DNA of 64,000 nt from assembly GCA_016182905.1 (NCBI GenBank), contig JACPFR010000008.1, positions 1 through 64,000 on the forward strand, read 5' to 3'. Below, one piece after another: positions 1 to 8,083 of this stretch. This DNA comes from Elusimicrobiota bacterium (GTDB lineage Bacteria > Elusimicrobiota > Elusimicrobia > UBA1565 > UBA9628). The position numbers were made by a program, and so were the translations under genes. Under the pieces are notes generated by a model that ran no database searches, was not told the origin of the DNA, and was given only the letters and a program-made list of their open reading frames with translations. The first letter of the stretch is position 1. Each line of letters opens with the position of its first letter.

Positions 1-461
1 GATGTCTTCTCGGCGACGGCGGACAGGGCCTTGCCCTTGTTCAGGACGGAGAGCGCGTAATAGCGCCCCGTCGCCGCGTCCTTCCAGCGCTCGACGACCT
101 CGGCGCCCTCGGGCATCTTCTTCGACGCGGTCCGCACGTTCTGGGCGACGGACTGGGAGAACGAGGTGTTCGTCCGGCCGCCCTGGTTCACCGTGGTCTC
201 GCTCTCGTCGACGGTGGTGTTCACGCTGACGGCGCTGGAGAACACGCGGGAGATCTCGCCGCGCGCCCGGTCGGCGGCCGACTCCTCGTCGTCGCCGCTG
301 CCCACGCCGAGGACGTTCTGCGCGCGCGTCCAGCGCGGGCTCTCGCCTTCGACCCATGACGGCCTCGCGCCGCCCGAGGAGGACTTGAGGGACGAGGAAC
401 CTCCGCAAGCCGACATCAGCGCGGCGGCGACGGCCAAAGTGAGCAGGGTCATGTTTTTCAT
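1..461 (-). CDS. LPP20-like lipoprotein, 3' end outside window
   Basis: The first 153 residues are visible and the gene runs off the window edge. The product begins MKNMTLLTLAVAAALMSAC, a lipoprotein signal with a lipobox ending at Cys19, so a lipidated envelope protein is expected. The next residues (PSWVEGESPRW...NVLGVGSG, then a Ser/Thr-rich repeat-like region) resemble the LPP20 lipoprotein family and the paralogue at 2430-2999. The start ATG overlaps the stop of the COG3014 gene upstream in an ATGA, so it is the fourth gene of one operon. Function is unknown; in this neighbourhood LPP20 proteins accompany LpoB-like lipoproteins. Confidence 0.7.
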   Translation of the reverse strand, partial: MKNMTLLTLAVAAALMSACGGSSSLKSSSGGARPSWVEGESPRWTRAQNVLGVGSGDDEESAADRARGEISRVFSSAVSVNTTVDESETTVNQGGRTNTSFSQSVAQNVRTASKKMPEGAEVVERWKDAATGRYYALSVLNKGKALSAVAEKT

Positions 462-1810
462 AGAGCGGTCCTGTCGTGGAGGTAGGTTCGCCGTCCCTTG
501 CGGATGACGACGTCTTTGAAGGTCTGCGTCGAGAGCTTGGCTCCGGTGGGCCCCAGATAATCGACGACGACGTCGTGCGTGCCGGGCGGCAGGCGCAGGC
601 GGGCGACGCGGAACTGGGCGGGCAAGGTGGCCCACGCGCGGGTGTCGGCGCCCTCGGTGGCGGCGGACGTCGCGGCGCTCCCCGCCTGGGCGAGCAGGTG
701 CTGCCAGGAGTTCTTGCCGTACTTCTTGGCGACCTCGTCGGCGACCGCCTTGGCGAGGACGAACTTGACCGTCGCGCGCGCGATGGCGCGGGTGCGGATG
801 ACGGCCTGGCGCTCGGCCAGGTCCTTCTGCGCGATCGCGGCCAGGTCCGAGGCGAGCTCGGTCCGCGCGCTCACGCCGGCGGCCTCGACGGCCGAGCCCG
901 CGATCTGGAACGGATCCTGGACGTAGTCGGGGTAGGAGACCGTGATGGACTGGCCGAGCAGGCCGGCGCGGATCGCGTTCTTCGCCTTGGCGGACTCCGC
1001 CTCGTCGTCCTTGGAGGCGTCGAGAGCGACGGCGGCGTCCCGCCAGGCGACCGAGAAGGACTTGCTCACCTTGCGGGGGGCGACGCCGTTGTAGTGGAGG
1101 AACACGAGCTCCCCGCCGCCGTTCATCCCGCCGTACGGCTCCAGCGAGGGCGTCGCCGTGCCGTAGGCCGCGGCGTAGGCCTTGTAGGCCGCGCGGGACT
1201 TCTCCCGGGCGATGCGGGCGTCGTCGAGGCGGCCGTCGTCCTCGTAGAGGAGGCTGGCGAGGAACTGGCCGAAGGCGTCGTCCTTGTACGCGGTCTTCCT
1301 GCCGTTGTAGACGTCGGCGTACTCCTGGAGCAGGCGGGAGAGCTTGCGCACCTCGACGAGGGCGCCCTCGAGGTCGCCGAGGAACGTGAAATTGAGCGCG
1401 CGGTAGGCGTTGACCATCGCCCGCTCGAAGCGCTCGCCGGCGTACTCGGTCGTGTTGTCGTTGAGGAGCAAGGTCCCGGCGGCCCGGGTCACGCTCTTCG
1501 TGTAGAGCTCCTCCATGCGCCGCTCGGCCTTGTCCAGGCTCTGGTCGCTCTCCTTGAACTTGCCGGCGTCGTGCTGGACCGCGCCCAGGTCCAGGTAATA
1601 GAGCACCTGGTTCTTGCGGCCGTAGGAGGGCTCCTTGCCCTTCTCGATGCGGGCCTGCGCCCCGGCGAAGTCGCGGGCCGCGATCAGGCCGTTGACCTGC
1701 TTGCGCATCTCGCCGGAGGGGCCTCCGCAGGCCGCGAGCAGGGGGAGGACCAGCAGGAAACGGACGGCCCCGCCTCTCCGGGGAGAAAGGCGGGGCCGTG
1801 TGACGCCCAT
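458..1810 (-). CDS. COG3014-family TPR-like lipoprotein
   Basis: A 450-residue envelope lipoprotein of the COG3014 family, whose role is unknown. The N-terminus has arginines, a hydrophobic stretch FLLVLPLLAAC and a lipobox Cys near residue 28. It is followed by helical repeat-like sequence (residues 30-200) with segments such as LNFTFLGDLEGALVEVRKL, and then a C-terminal beta-rich part containing LPPGTHDVVVDYLG. The only standard start in frame before the signal peptide is the ATG at 1810, eight bases after the lpoB stop. The first codons coincide with a strong hairpin at 1765-1798. The stop overlaps the next gene by ATGA. Co-occurrence of LPP20, LpoB and COG3014 genes is a recurring neighbourhood and supports the call. 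Confidence 0.75.
   Translation of the reverse strand: MGVTRPRLSPRRGGAVRFLLVLPLLAACGGPSGEMRKQVNGLIAARDFAGAQARIEKGKEPSYGRKNQVLYYLDLGAVQHDAGKFKESDQSLDKAERRMEELYTKSVTRAAGTLLLNDNTTEYAGERFERAMVNAYRALNFTFLGDLEGALVEVRKLSRLLQEYADVYNGRKTAYKDDAFGQFLASLLYEDDGRLDDARIAREKSRAAYKAYAAAYGTATPSLEPYGGMNGGGELVFLHYNGVAPRKVSKSFSVAWRDAAVALDASKDDEAESAKAKNAIRAGLLGQSITVSYPDYVQDPFQIAGSAVEAAGVSARTELASDLAAIAQKDLAERQAVIRTRAIARATVKFVLAKAVADEVAKKYGKNSWQHLLAQAGSAATSAATEGADTRAWATLPAQFRVARLRLPPGTHDVVVDYLGPTGAKLSTQTFKDVVIRKGRRTYLHDRTAL
1765..1798 (-). other. Strong hairpin at the 5' end of the COG3014 gene
   Basis: A perfect 10-bp stem CGGCCCCGCC/GGCGGGGCCG encloses a second 5-bp stem with a two-base bulge. In the minus-strand mRNA it begins about a dozen bases after the start codon at 1810. 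No U-tract follows, so it is not a classical terminator. It could attenuate transcription or limit translation of the downstream part of the operon. Confidence 0.6.
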
Positions 1811-1818
1811 TCGATGGC

Positions 1819-2430
1819 CTACCAGCCGGCCTTGGAGCGCTTGACGAACTTCTTGATCTTCTTCTGGCCGTTCCAGGCGATCTTGTTCGACTTCATGTTG
1901 AGCAGCTTGAGGTTCGTCTGATAGTAGACGACGGCCTTGCCGCCCTCCTGGTCGACGATCTGGTTCAGCGTCCCGCTGAGCATGTAGTTCGCGCCCGTCT
2001 CCTTGCCGTGGGCCGTGCGCGTCTCCTCGGAGGCGTTCGTGTCCTGGTCCAGGCGCTCGTCCCGGACCTCCCCGCGCTCGCCCTTGCTCGCCACGAACTC
2101 GACCTTGCCCGAGTTGATCAGCGCGCGCTGGAGCTCCTCGACGAAGGTGTCCGTGTTGATGTGCTCCTGGGACTGGTTGCGCACCGTGCCCACGATGACG
2201 GTCGGCTCCTTGCCGTCCGTCTCCTTGAGCGCCCGGGGATACCAGGCTTGGGCCAGGCAGTCGGTGATCATCTCCTCGGCCACCAGGCGCGAGTCGGTGT
2301 CGTTCCAGCGGCCGCTGACGTCCTTGACCTCGCCCGCGTCCATGCGGTGCACCGAGGTGCCGCCGCACGCGGACAGGGCGAGGCCCAGGACGATGAGGGG
2401 AAGGGCCTTGAGCATCTCCTTGTGCATCAT
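1819..2430 (-). CDS. lpoB: Penicillin-binding protein activator LpoB-like lipoprotein
   Basis: A 203-residue lipoprotein resembling LpoB, the outer-membrane activator of class A penicillin-binding proteins. A signal with lipobox LALSAC leads to a mature domain containing the family-like stretch VSGRWNDTDSRLVAEEMI, then VIVGTVRNQSQEHINTDTF and NYMLSGTLNQIVD. The start is the first of two adjacent ATGs and overlaps the upstream stop by one base (TAATG). An alternative start is three bases later. It sits between an LPP20 gene and the COG3014 gene in one operon. Activation of peptidoglycan synthesis is inferred from the family; no PBP gene is in the window to test a partner. Confidence 0.8.
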   Translation of the reverse strand: MMHKEMLKALPLIVLGLALSACGGTSVHRMDAGEVKDVSGRWNDTDSRLVAEEMITDCLAQAWYPRALKETDGKEPTVIVGTVRNQSQEHINTDTFVEELQRALINSGKVEFVASKGERGEVRDERLDQDTNASEETRTAHGKETGANYMLSGTLNQIVDQEGGKAVVYYQTNLKLLNMKSNKIAWNGQKKIKKFVKRSKAGW

Positions 2431-2999
2431 TAATGCTTCGCCTCTTCGGCCGCCAGCTCGTCGAAGGCCTTCTCGGCGTTGGCCTTCACGTAGTCGCGGA
2501 CCTTGGCGTCGAGCTCCTTCGACTCGTTGAGGCTCTGCTGCACGGCGGACATGTCGAGCTTGACGAGCGCGAACAGGGTCCCGTCCGCGGGATCCTTCCA
2601 GTGGTCGACCGGGACCGAGCCGTGGAGGGTGAACTTGGCGAAGTTCTTCATCGTGTTGGAGACCATCTGCTCCTCGGAGGACTTCGTCATGTCGCCGGCG
2701 GTGATGGAGGCCATGTAGTCCTTGGTCAGCGTGGTGACGTAGGAGTTCATGATCTTGGTCAGCTCGGCGCGGCCGCGGTCGTCGGCGGCGGAGACGGCCA
2801 GCGCGCGGTTGCGGATGCCCTGGGCGATGCCGACGCCGTAGAACACCTGCTTGCCGTCCTTGTCCTTCATGGCGCCCGAGCCCTTGTTCACCCACTCCGG
2901 GGCGTTGTTGGCGATCGGAGACTTCTTGGCTCCGCCGCAGGCGCCCAAGGCGAGGGCGGCGACGAGCATCAAGGCTATGCGGCTGAAACGGTTGTTCAT
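2430..2999 (-). CDS. LPP20-family lipoprotein
   Basis: A 189-residue lipoprotein and the first gene of the envelope operon. MNNRFSRIALMLVAALALGAC is a classical lipoprotein signal. The mature part has the LPP20-like core PEWVNKGSGAMKDKDGKQVF, then YGVGIAQGIRNRALAVSAAD and a helical C-terminus. The start at 2999 is chosen because AGGAGG lies six bases before it and because the signal peptide begins there; an in-frame extension upstream has no signal character. A good promoter lies at 3037-3065, giving a leader of about 30 bases with a Shine-Dalgarno site. Function is unknown; association with LpoB suggests envelope maintenance. Confidence 0.8.
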   Translation of the reverse strand: MNNRFSRIALMLVAALALGACGGAKKSPIANNAPEWVNKGSGAMKDKDGKQVFYGVGIAQGIRNRALAVSAADDRGRAELTKIMNSYVTTLTKDYMASITAGDMTKSSEEQMVSNTMKNFAKFTLHGSVPVDHWKDPADGTLFALVKLDMSAVQQSLNESKELDAKVRDYVKANAEKAFDELAAEEAKH

Positions 3000-3036
3000 G
3001 TGTCCTCCTGCCGGGCCTCGGGCCCCGCATTTCCGA

Positions 3037-3065
3037 AGTCTAACAGACGGGGGGGGCCCTGTCAA
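3037..3065 (-). promoter_or_regulatory. Promoter of the LPP20-lpoB-COG3014 operon
   Basis: On the minus strand TTGACA (3065-3060) and TAGACT (3042-3037) are separated by 17 bases. Transcription would start near 3030, leaving a 30-base leader that contains AGGAGG before the 2999 start. This is the conventional leader type, in contrast to the leaderless arrangement common elsewhere in the window. Confidence 0.6.
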
Positions 3066-3076
3066 GAATGCGCAAT

Positions 3077-3105
3077 GTGACCAAGGTCACTCGGGATTTT
3101 AGTAT
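3077..3105 (+). promoter_or_regulatory. orn promoter overlapped by a GTGACC/GGTCAC palindrome
   Basis: A -10 like TAGTAT (3100-3105) lies eight bases before the orn ATG. At the -35 position is GTGACC, the left half of a perfect inverted repeat GTGACCAAGGTCAC (3077-3090, 6-bp arms, 2-base centre). The repeat could be the site of a dimeric regulator, or of one acting on the divergent lipoprotein promoter 12 bases away. No regulator can be named. Confidence 0.4.
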
Positions 3106-3113
3106 CATGCGGC

Positions 3114-3659
3114 ATGGCGTCCCCCGACGAAAAGAACCTGGTCTGGCTGGACCTCGAGATGACGGGCCTCGACCCCGAGAAGGACGTCATCCTCGAGATC
3201 GCCACCGTCGTCACCGACGGGGAATTGAACGTGCTGGCCGAGGGGCCGTGCCTCGCGATCCACCAGCCCGACGACGTCCTCCACGACATGGACCCGTGGT
3301 GCGTCGAGCAGCACGGCAAATCGGGCCTGACCCAGCGCTGCCGCGATTCCCAGGTCACCGTCCTCGAGGCGCAGGTGCAGACCTTGGCCTTCCTGTCGCC
3401 CTGGTGCGCTCCGGGCAAGTCGCCCCTGTGCGGCAACACCATCGGCCAGGACCGGCGCTTCCTCGTCAAGTACATGCCGCGCCTGCACGACTATTTCCAC
3501 TACCGCTCGATCGACGTCTCCTCCATAAAGGAGCTCGTCTCGCGCTGGTACCCCGAGCAGAAGTACGTGTACTCCAAGAGCAAGCAGCACCTCTCGCTCG
3601 CCGACGTGCACGAGTCCATCGCCGAGCTGAAGCACTACAGAAAAAACGTCTTCAAGTAG
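3114..3659 (+). CDS. orn: Oligoribonuclease
   Basis: A 181-residue DEDDh 3'-5' exonuclease that degrades 2-5 nt RNAs and pGpG to mononucleotides in the cytoplasm. Exo motif I is WLDLEMTGL with Asp13 and Glu15, the second acidic motif is GNTIGQDRRFL with Asp113, and exo III has His159 and Asp164 (HLSLADVHESI). Length is normal for Orn (about 180). The start follows a -10-like TAGTAT by eight bases with no Shine-Dalgarno, suggesting a leaderless or very short leader transcript. It is monocistronic: divergent from the lipoprotein operon and closed by a strong terminator at 3678-3712. Confidence 0.95.
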   Translation: MASPDEKNLVWLDLEMTGLDPEKDVILEIATVVTDGELNVLAEGPCLAIHQPDDVLHDMDPWCVEQHGKSGLTQRCRDSQVTVLEAQVQTLAFLSPWCAPGKSPLCGNTIGQDRRFLVKYMPRLHDYFHYRSIDVSSIKELVSRWYPEQKYVYSKSKQHLSLADVHESIAELKHYRKNVFK

Positions 3660-3677
3660 CCTGCCGCAAAAAAAGTA

Positions 3678-3712
3678 CGCCCCCCGGCGTTGTCTCCGCC
3701 GGGGGGCGTTTT
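3678..3712. terminator. Bidirectional intrinsic terminator between orn and the isoprenoid operon
   Basis: A perfect 12-bp stem (3678-3689 with 3697-3708; left arm CGCCCCCCGGCG) with a seven-base loop is followed by TTTT on the plus strand. It is preceded by AAAAAAA (3668-3674), which gives a T-run on the minus strand. It can therefore terminate both orn and the convergent minus-strand operon ending at 3793. Confidence 0.85.
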
Positions 3713-3792
3713 GCTTCCTGGGCTTAGTTTAGCGCGGGCGCGGGAAATCCGCCATGGCGGCCGCGTCGCGGACAGGCGACGAACGCGTGACG

Positions 3793-4095
3793 TCAGTTGC
3801 CGACGGACTTGCGGCCGGGATGGCCGTTGATGCCCTCGCAGCCGCACGAGTCGGGATGGGGCTCGCCTTCCTTCCAGCCGTCCTTCTCGAGCTGGGACTT
3901 GACCCAGCACGGGTAGCACAGCATCAGGCGGTTGATCGGCTTGTTCTCCCCGCAGCGCATGCACATGCCCTTGGAGGGCGGGGCGCGCTTGGGGATGCGG
4001 GCGAGGTCGATCTCCTCGTCCGGGCGCTCCTGGAGGTCCGGCTCGGCCGGGACGACCTTCTCGATCACCAGCTCTTCGGTCAAAGTCTTCGTCAT
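3793..4095 (-). CDS. Small zinc-ribbon-like protein, unknown function
   Basis: A 100-residue protein not assigned to a named family. An acidic N-terminal half (residues 1-40) is followed by CMRCGENKPINRLMLCYPCW, a pair of CxxC motifs spaced like a zinc ribbon, and then a Cys/His tail (HPDSCGCEGINGH) that could bind more metal. The ATG overlaps the preceding stop as ATGA, and GAGGAG lies about nine bases upstream. It is the last gene of the hpnG-ispA-dxs-ispH operon, so a link to isoprenoid or iron-sulfur metabolism is possible but unproven. Confidence 0.6.
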   Translation of the reverse strand: MTKTLTEELVIEKVVPAEPDLQERPDEEIDLARIPKRAPPSKGMCMRCGENKPINRLMLCYPCWVKSQLEKDGWKEGEPHPDSCGCEGINGHPGRKSVGN

Positions 4096-4289
4096 ATGCC
4101 TACTCCTCTGTTGCATTTCTTGCACCAGCCGCCGACCTTGCCCTGCGCGGACCGGCGGGCCAAGGTCACCGTCTCCTTGCACCCGGGGCAGGCGACCGTC
4201 CCGCCGGACGCGTCGATGGTCGGGAAGTCCTTGTCGAACGCCTCCTTCGAGCCGTGGCGCGGCTGCAGCCAGATCCCGGGGCGGCTCAC
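4092..4289 (-). CDS. Tiny zinc-ribbon protein, unknown function
   Basis: A 65-residue protein starting with GTG that overlaps the ispH stop (GTGA). Its C-terminal half carries CPGC and CKKC separated by 20 residues, a two-CxxC zinc-ribbon or rubredoxin-like arrangement. The N-terminal half is basic and aromatic (RPGIWLQPRH). It ends in an ATGA overlap with the next small zinc-ribbon gene. The tight coupling to ispH on one side and a second zinc-ribbon gene on the other argues that this is a real gene. No function can be given. Confidence 0.6.
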   Translation of the reverse strand: MSRPGIWLQPRHGSKEAFDKDFPTIDASGGTVACPGCKETVTLARRSAQGKVGGWCKKCNRGVGI

Positions 4290-5272
4290 GCCTTGGCTCC
4301 CTTCTCGTTGATCATCTTGACCAGCTCGTAGGGCAGGCCGAAGTGCTCGTTCTCCTCGACGGTCTCGAGCTCCTCGATCGTCTTGACGCCGTAGCGCTCC
4401 TTGCAGAGGGTGACGACCTCCTGGAACAATATCTCGGGGGCCGACGCGCCGCTGGTCAGGCCGAGGGTCTTGACGCCCTCCAGCCATTCGTCCTTGATGT
4501 CGGCCGCGCGCTCGATGAGCCGCGACTTGACGCCCTTGGCGAGCGCGACCTCGACGAGGCGGTTGGAGTTCGAGCTGTTCGGCGCGCCGAGCACGAGCAG
4601 CAGGTCGATCGAGGGCACCATCGCCTTGACCGCGTTCTGCCGGTTCTGCGTCGCGTAGCAGATGTCGTCCTTCTTGGGCGCGCCGAGCTTCGGGAAGCGG
4701 CGCTTGAGCACGGCCACGATCTCGCGCGTGTCGTCGAGCGACAAGGTCGTCTGCGTGAGGTAGGCGATCTTGTCGGGGTTCGGGACCTCGATCGTCTCGG
4801 CCTCCGCGACGGAGCCGACGACGACCATGTGCTCCGGCGCCTCGCCGAGCGTGCCGATCGTCTCCACGTGGTCGCGGTGGCCGATCAGCGCGATCGTGTA
4901 GTCCTTCTTCGCGAGCGCGATCGCCTCGAGGTGGACCTTGGTGACCAGAGGGCAGGTCGCGTCGATGATCTTGAGCTGGCGCGCGCGCGCCTCGGCGACC
5001 ACGTCGGGGCCGACGCCGTGCGCGGAGAAGATCAGCCAGGAGCCGTTGGGCACCTCGGTCAGCTCCTCGACGAAGATCGCGCCCTTCTGGCGCAGCTCGT
5101 CGACGACGTAGCGGTTGTGGATGATCTCGTGGCGGACGTAGACCTTGCCGCCGCACAGCTCGAGAGCGCGCTCGACGACCTCGATGGCGCGCACGACGCC
5201 GGCGCAGAAGCCGCGGATCTTCGCGATCACGAGCTTCTCGATGCGGATCTGGGAGGGGGACGAAGTGGTCAT
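4286..5272 (-). CDS. ispH: 4-hydroxy-3-methylbut-2-enyl diphosphate reductase
   Basis: IspH catalyses the last step of the MEP pathway, reducing HMBPP to IPP and DMAPP with a 4Fe-4S cluster. The 328-residue length is normal. The three cluster cysteines are visible: Cys23 in GFCAGV, Cys107 in DATCPLV and Cys205 in CYATQ. Other signature elements are HEIIHN, SAHGV, TQTTLS and GAPNSSNSNRL. It lies ten bases downstream of dxs in the same operon. Its stop overlaps a zinc-ribbon gene by GTGA. The first and last enzymes of the MEP route are therefore co-transcribed here. Confidence 0.95.
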   Translation of the reverse strand: MTTSSPSQIRIEKLVIAKIRGFCAGVVRAIEVVERALELCGGKVYVRHEIIHNRYVVDELRQKGAIFVEELTEVPNGSWLIFSAHGVGPDVVAEARARQLKIIDATCPLVTKVHLEAIALAKKDYTIALIGHRDHVETIGTLGEAPEHMVVVGSVAEAETIEVPNPDKIAYLTQTTLSLDDTREIVAVLKRRFPKLGAPKKDDICYATQNRQNAVKAMVPSIDLLLVLGAPNSSNSNRLVEVALAKGVKSRLIERAADIKDEWLEGVKTLGLTSGASAPEILFQEVVTLCKERYGVKTIEELETVEENEHFGLPYELVKMINEKGAKA

Positions 5273-5282
5273 CTCATGTCTC

Positions 5283-7175
5283 CTAATTCGGGGTCGCGGC
5301 GCGGGATTTCTGCGGGAGCCAGGCGGCGACGCGCTCGGCGATCCTCGGGGCCGACAGGCCGACGGCGTCGTACAGCAGGTGCGGCGCGCCGTGCTCGACG
5401 AAGGAATCCGGCAGGCCGAGGCGCAGGACCTCGGCGCGGCCGGGGGTCAGCGCCTCGAGGACGGCCGAGCCGAAGCCGCCCTGGATGACGTTGTCCTCGA
5501 TCGTCACCAGGCGCGGGGTCTTCGCCGCGCACTCCTTGAGCAGCTCGACGTCCATCGGCTTGACGAAGCGCATGTTGACGACGCCGACGGAGAATCCCTT
5601 GTCCTCGAGGATCTGGGCGGCCTCGAGCGCCGGGTGCACGCGGTTGCCGACGGCGAGCAAGGTGACGTCGACGCCGTCCTTGAGGCGCACGCCCTTGCCG
5701 ACGGGCACGGCCTTGGGCTCGGCGTCCATCGCGACGCCGATTCCGGCGCCCCGGGGATAGCGGATGGAGACCGGGGCGTTGAGCTCGATGGCGGTGCGCA
5801 GCATGTTCTGCAGCTCGTTCTCGTCGGCCGGGGCCATGACGGTCATGCCCGGGATCATGCGCAGGTACGAGTAGTCGAAGACGCCGTGGTGCGTGGGACC
5901 GTCCTCGCCGACGAGGCCGGCGCGGTCGAGGCACAGGATCACCGGCAGCTTCTGCAGGCAGACGTCGTGCTCGATCTGGTCGTACGCGCGCTGCAGGAAG
6001 GTCGAGTAGATCGCGACGATCGGGCGGTAGCCCTCGGCGGCAAGGCCCGCGGCGAACGTCACCGCGTGCTCCTCGGCCAGGCCCACGTCGAAGTAGCGCT
6101 TCGGGAAGCGGTCGCGGAAGGCGTCCATGCCCGTGCCTTCCGGCATGGCGGCGGTGATGCCGACGATGCGCGGGTCGTTCTCGGCCTCGCGCACGACGGA
6201 CTTGCCGAACACGGCCGTGTAGGTGGGCGGCGGGGCCTTGGTGACGGGGGTCTTCAGCATCTTCGCGGTCGCCACGTCGAACTTGCCCGGGCCGTGCCAC
6301 GTGTACTGGTCCTCCTCGGCGGCGGCGTAGCCCTTGCCCTTCTTCGTCACGCAGTGCACGAGGATGGGACCTTTGAGCGTCTTGACGTGCTTGAACACCG
6401 CGGCGAGCTGCTGGACGTCGTGGCCGTCCACCGGGCCGAAGTAGGTGAAGCCCATCTCCTCGAACAGCATGCCGGGGAACAGGAGCACCTTCGCGCGCTT
6501 GGCCACGCGCAGGATGGACTCGCCCCAGAACTGGAAGCGGGCGAGGAACTTCTTGACCTCGTGCTCGGCGCCGCGCACGGCGCCCATCGTCAGGAGCTTG
6601 GACAGGAAGGTCCCCAGCGCCCCGACGCGGTTGGAGATGAACATCTGGTTGTCGTTGAGGACGACGATGATGTCGGTCTGCACCTGGCCGGCGTTCTGCA
6701 GGCCCTCGTAGGCCTCGCCGCCGGTCATGCAGCCGTCGGAGACGATCGCGACGACCTTGTTGGACTCCCCTTTGAGGTCGCGGGCGACCGCCATCCCGAG
6801 GGCGGCCGAGATCGCGGTGGACGCGTGGCCCGCGCCGAACGAGTCGTACTCCGACTCGTTGCGCTTGAGGAAGCCCGAGATGCCGCCGAACTGGCGGATC
6901 GTGTTCATCCGCTCGCGGCGGCCCGTCAGGATCTTGTGGCCGTAGGTCTGATGCCCGGTGTCCCAGACGAGCTTGTCCTTGGGCGTGTCGAACGCGTAGT
7001 GGAGGGCGACCGTGATGTCGGTCGAGCCCAGGCTCGAGGCGAGGTGGCCGCCGAGCTTCGAGACGGTGTCCAGGATGAACGCGCGGACCTCCGCGGCGAC
7101 CTTGGGCAGCTGATCGGGCTTGAGCTTCTTGAGGTCCGACGGCGAGTCGATATCCTTGAGCAGTTCCATGGTCAT
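5283..7175 (-). CDS. dxs: 1-deoxy-D-xylulose-5-phosphate synthase
   Basis: DXS condenses pyruvate and glyceraldehyde 3-phosphate using thiamine diphosphate, the entry step of the MEP pathway. At 630 residues it is full length. Visible features include DTGHQTYGHKILTGRR, the substrate-channel stretch GAGHASTAISAALGMA, the ThDP-binding region SDGCMTGGEAYEGLQNAG...NDNQM, and the transketolase central domain VGITAAMPEGTGM...DVGLAEEHAVTFAAGLA. The ATG overlaps the ispA stop (ATGA); a second ATG two codons later is an alternative. It is the third gene of the hpnG operon, placing precursor supply under the same promoter as a hopanoid gene. Confidence 0.95.
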   Translation of the reverse strand: MTMELLKDIDSPSDLKKLKPDQLPKVAAEVRAFILDTVSKLGGHLASSLGSTDITVALHYAFDTPKDKLVWDTGHQTYGHKILTGRRERMNTIRQFGGISGFLKRNESEYDSFGAGHASTAISAALGMAVARDLKGESNKVVAIVSDGCMTGGEAYEGLQNAGQVQTDIIVVLNDNQMFISNRVGALGTFLSKLLTMGAVRGAEHEVKKFLARFQFWGESILRVAKRAKVLLFPGMLFEEMGFTYFGPVDGHDVQQLAAVFKHVKTLKGPILVHCVTKKGKGYAAAEEDQYTWHGPGKFDVATAKMLKTPVTKAPPPTYTAVFGKSVVREAENDPRIVGITAAMPEGTGMDAFRDRFPKRYFDVGLAEEHAVTFAAGLAAEGYRPIVAIYSTFLQRAYDQIEHDVCLQKLPVILCLDRAGLVGEDGPTHHGVFDYSYLRMIPGMTVMAPADENELQNMLRTAIELNAPVSIRYPRGAGIGVAMDAEPKAVPVGKGVRLKDGVDVTLLAVGNRVHPALEAAQILEDKGFSVGVVNMRFVKPMDVELLKECAAKTPRLVTIEDNVIQGGFGSAVLEALTPGRAEVLRLGLPDSFVEHGAPHLLYDAVGLSAPRIAERVAAWLPQKSRAATPN

Positions 7176-8083
7176 TTATCCCGTGCGATGATGTAGTCGG
7201 CCAGATCGTGGAGCACGTCGGCCTTGCGGCCGAACCCCTTCAGGTGCGCGTGCGCCATCTCGACGAGCGCGCGGGCCTTGGCCCGGGCGCCGTCCACCCC
7301 GTACAGCGAGGCGTAGGTCAGCTTGTCGTTGTCGCGGTCGCTGCCGCGCTTGCCCAGCTTCTTCTTGTCGCCCACGACGTCGAGGACGTCGTCGGCGATC
7401 TGGAAGGCGAGGCCGATGCACTCGCCGTAGGAGCGAAGAGCGTCGCGCTTCGCGTCGGTCGCGCCCGCGAGCACCGCGCCCGCGTCGAGGCTGGCCACGA
7501 TGAGAGCGCCGGTCTTGCGGCGATGCACCGCCTCGAGGACCTTCGCGGCGGCGTTCTTGGATATCTTCTTCGACATGCCTTCCGCAGCGAGGTCGGCCAC
7601 CTGCCCGCCGACCATGCCCTCTCCGCCGGCGCCGTACGCGATCAGGCGCACCAGCTCCGCGGTCTCGCGGCCCTTGAGCTTCAGGTCGGCCGCGTTCTCG
7701 GCCGCGGCCTCGAAGGCCTTGGTCAGCAGGCCGTCGCCCGCGAGGATGGCCATCGCCTCGCCGAACACCTTGTGGTTCGTGGGCTTGCCCCGGCGCAGGT
7801 CGTCGTCGTCCATCGCGGGGAGGTCGTCGTGGATCAGCGAATACGTATGGATCATCTCGAGCGCGGCCGCCGTCTTGAGGGCCTTCCTCGCGCCCAGGCC
7901 GCAGCACTCGGCGGCTTCGAGGACGAGCGTGGGACGCAGGCGCTTGCCGCCGGCGAACAACGAGTAGCGCATCGCCTTGCGGATGGACTCGGGAAGATCG
8001 GGGGTGGGGGCGAGGAGCTTCTCCATGGCCGTGTCGACGGCGGCGGTGTTCTTCTCCATGGCGCGAGCGAGCGTGGTGTTCAA
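7172..8083 (-). CDS. ispA: Polyprenyl (farnesyl) diphosphate synthase
   Basis: A trans-isoprenyl diphosphate synthase of the FPP/GGPP family, 303 residues. GGKRLRP (45-51) and the first aspartate-rich motif HDDLPAMDDDDLRRG (from 85) match short-chain enzymes. The second motif QIADDVLDV lies near residue 230. The two-residue insertion in the first DDxxxxD and the overall length favour farnesyl diphosphate, the precursor of squalene and hopanoids, though product length is not proven. Translation starts at a TTG overlapping the hpnG stop (TTGA). It sits between hpnG and dxs. Confidence 0.92.
   Translation of the reverse strand: MNTTLARAMEKNTAAVDTAMEKLLAPTPDLPESIRKAMRYSLFAGGKRLRPTLVLEAAECCGLGARKALKTAAALEMIHTYSLIHDDLPAMDDDDLRRGKPTNHKVFGEAMAILAGDGLLTKAFEAAAENAADLKLKGRETAELVRLIAYGAGGEGMVGGQVADLAAEGMSKKISKNAAAKVLEAVHRRKTGALIVASLDAGAVLAGATDAKRDALRSYGECIGLAFQIADDVLDVVGDKKKLGKRGSDRDNDKLTYASLYGVDGARAKARALVEMAHAHLKGFGRKADVLHDLADYIIARDK

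Noticed and set aside
458-2368. One very long minus-strand reading frame spanning lpoB and the COG3014 gene
   Set aside because: Only the part from 1810 has a signal peptide and family similarity. The upstream part is out of frame over lpoB and reads as Arg/Gly-rich nonsense, a by-product of high GC.
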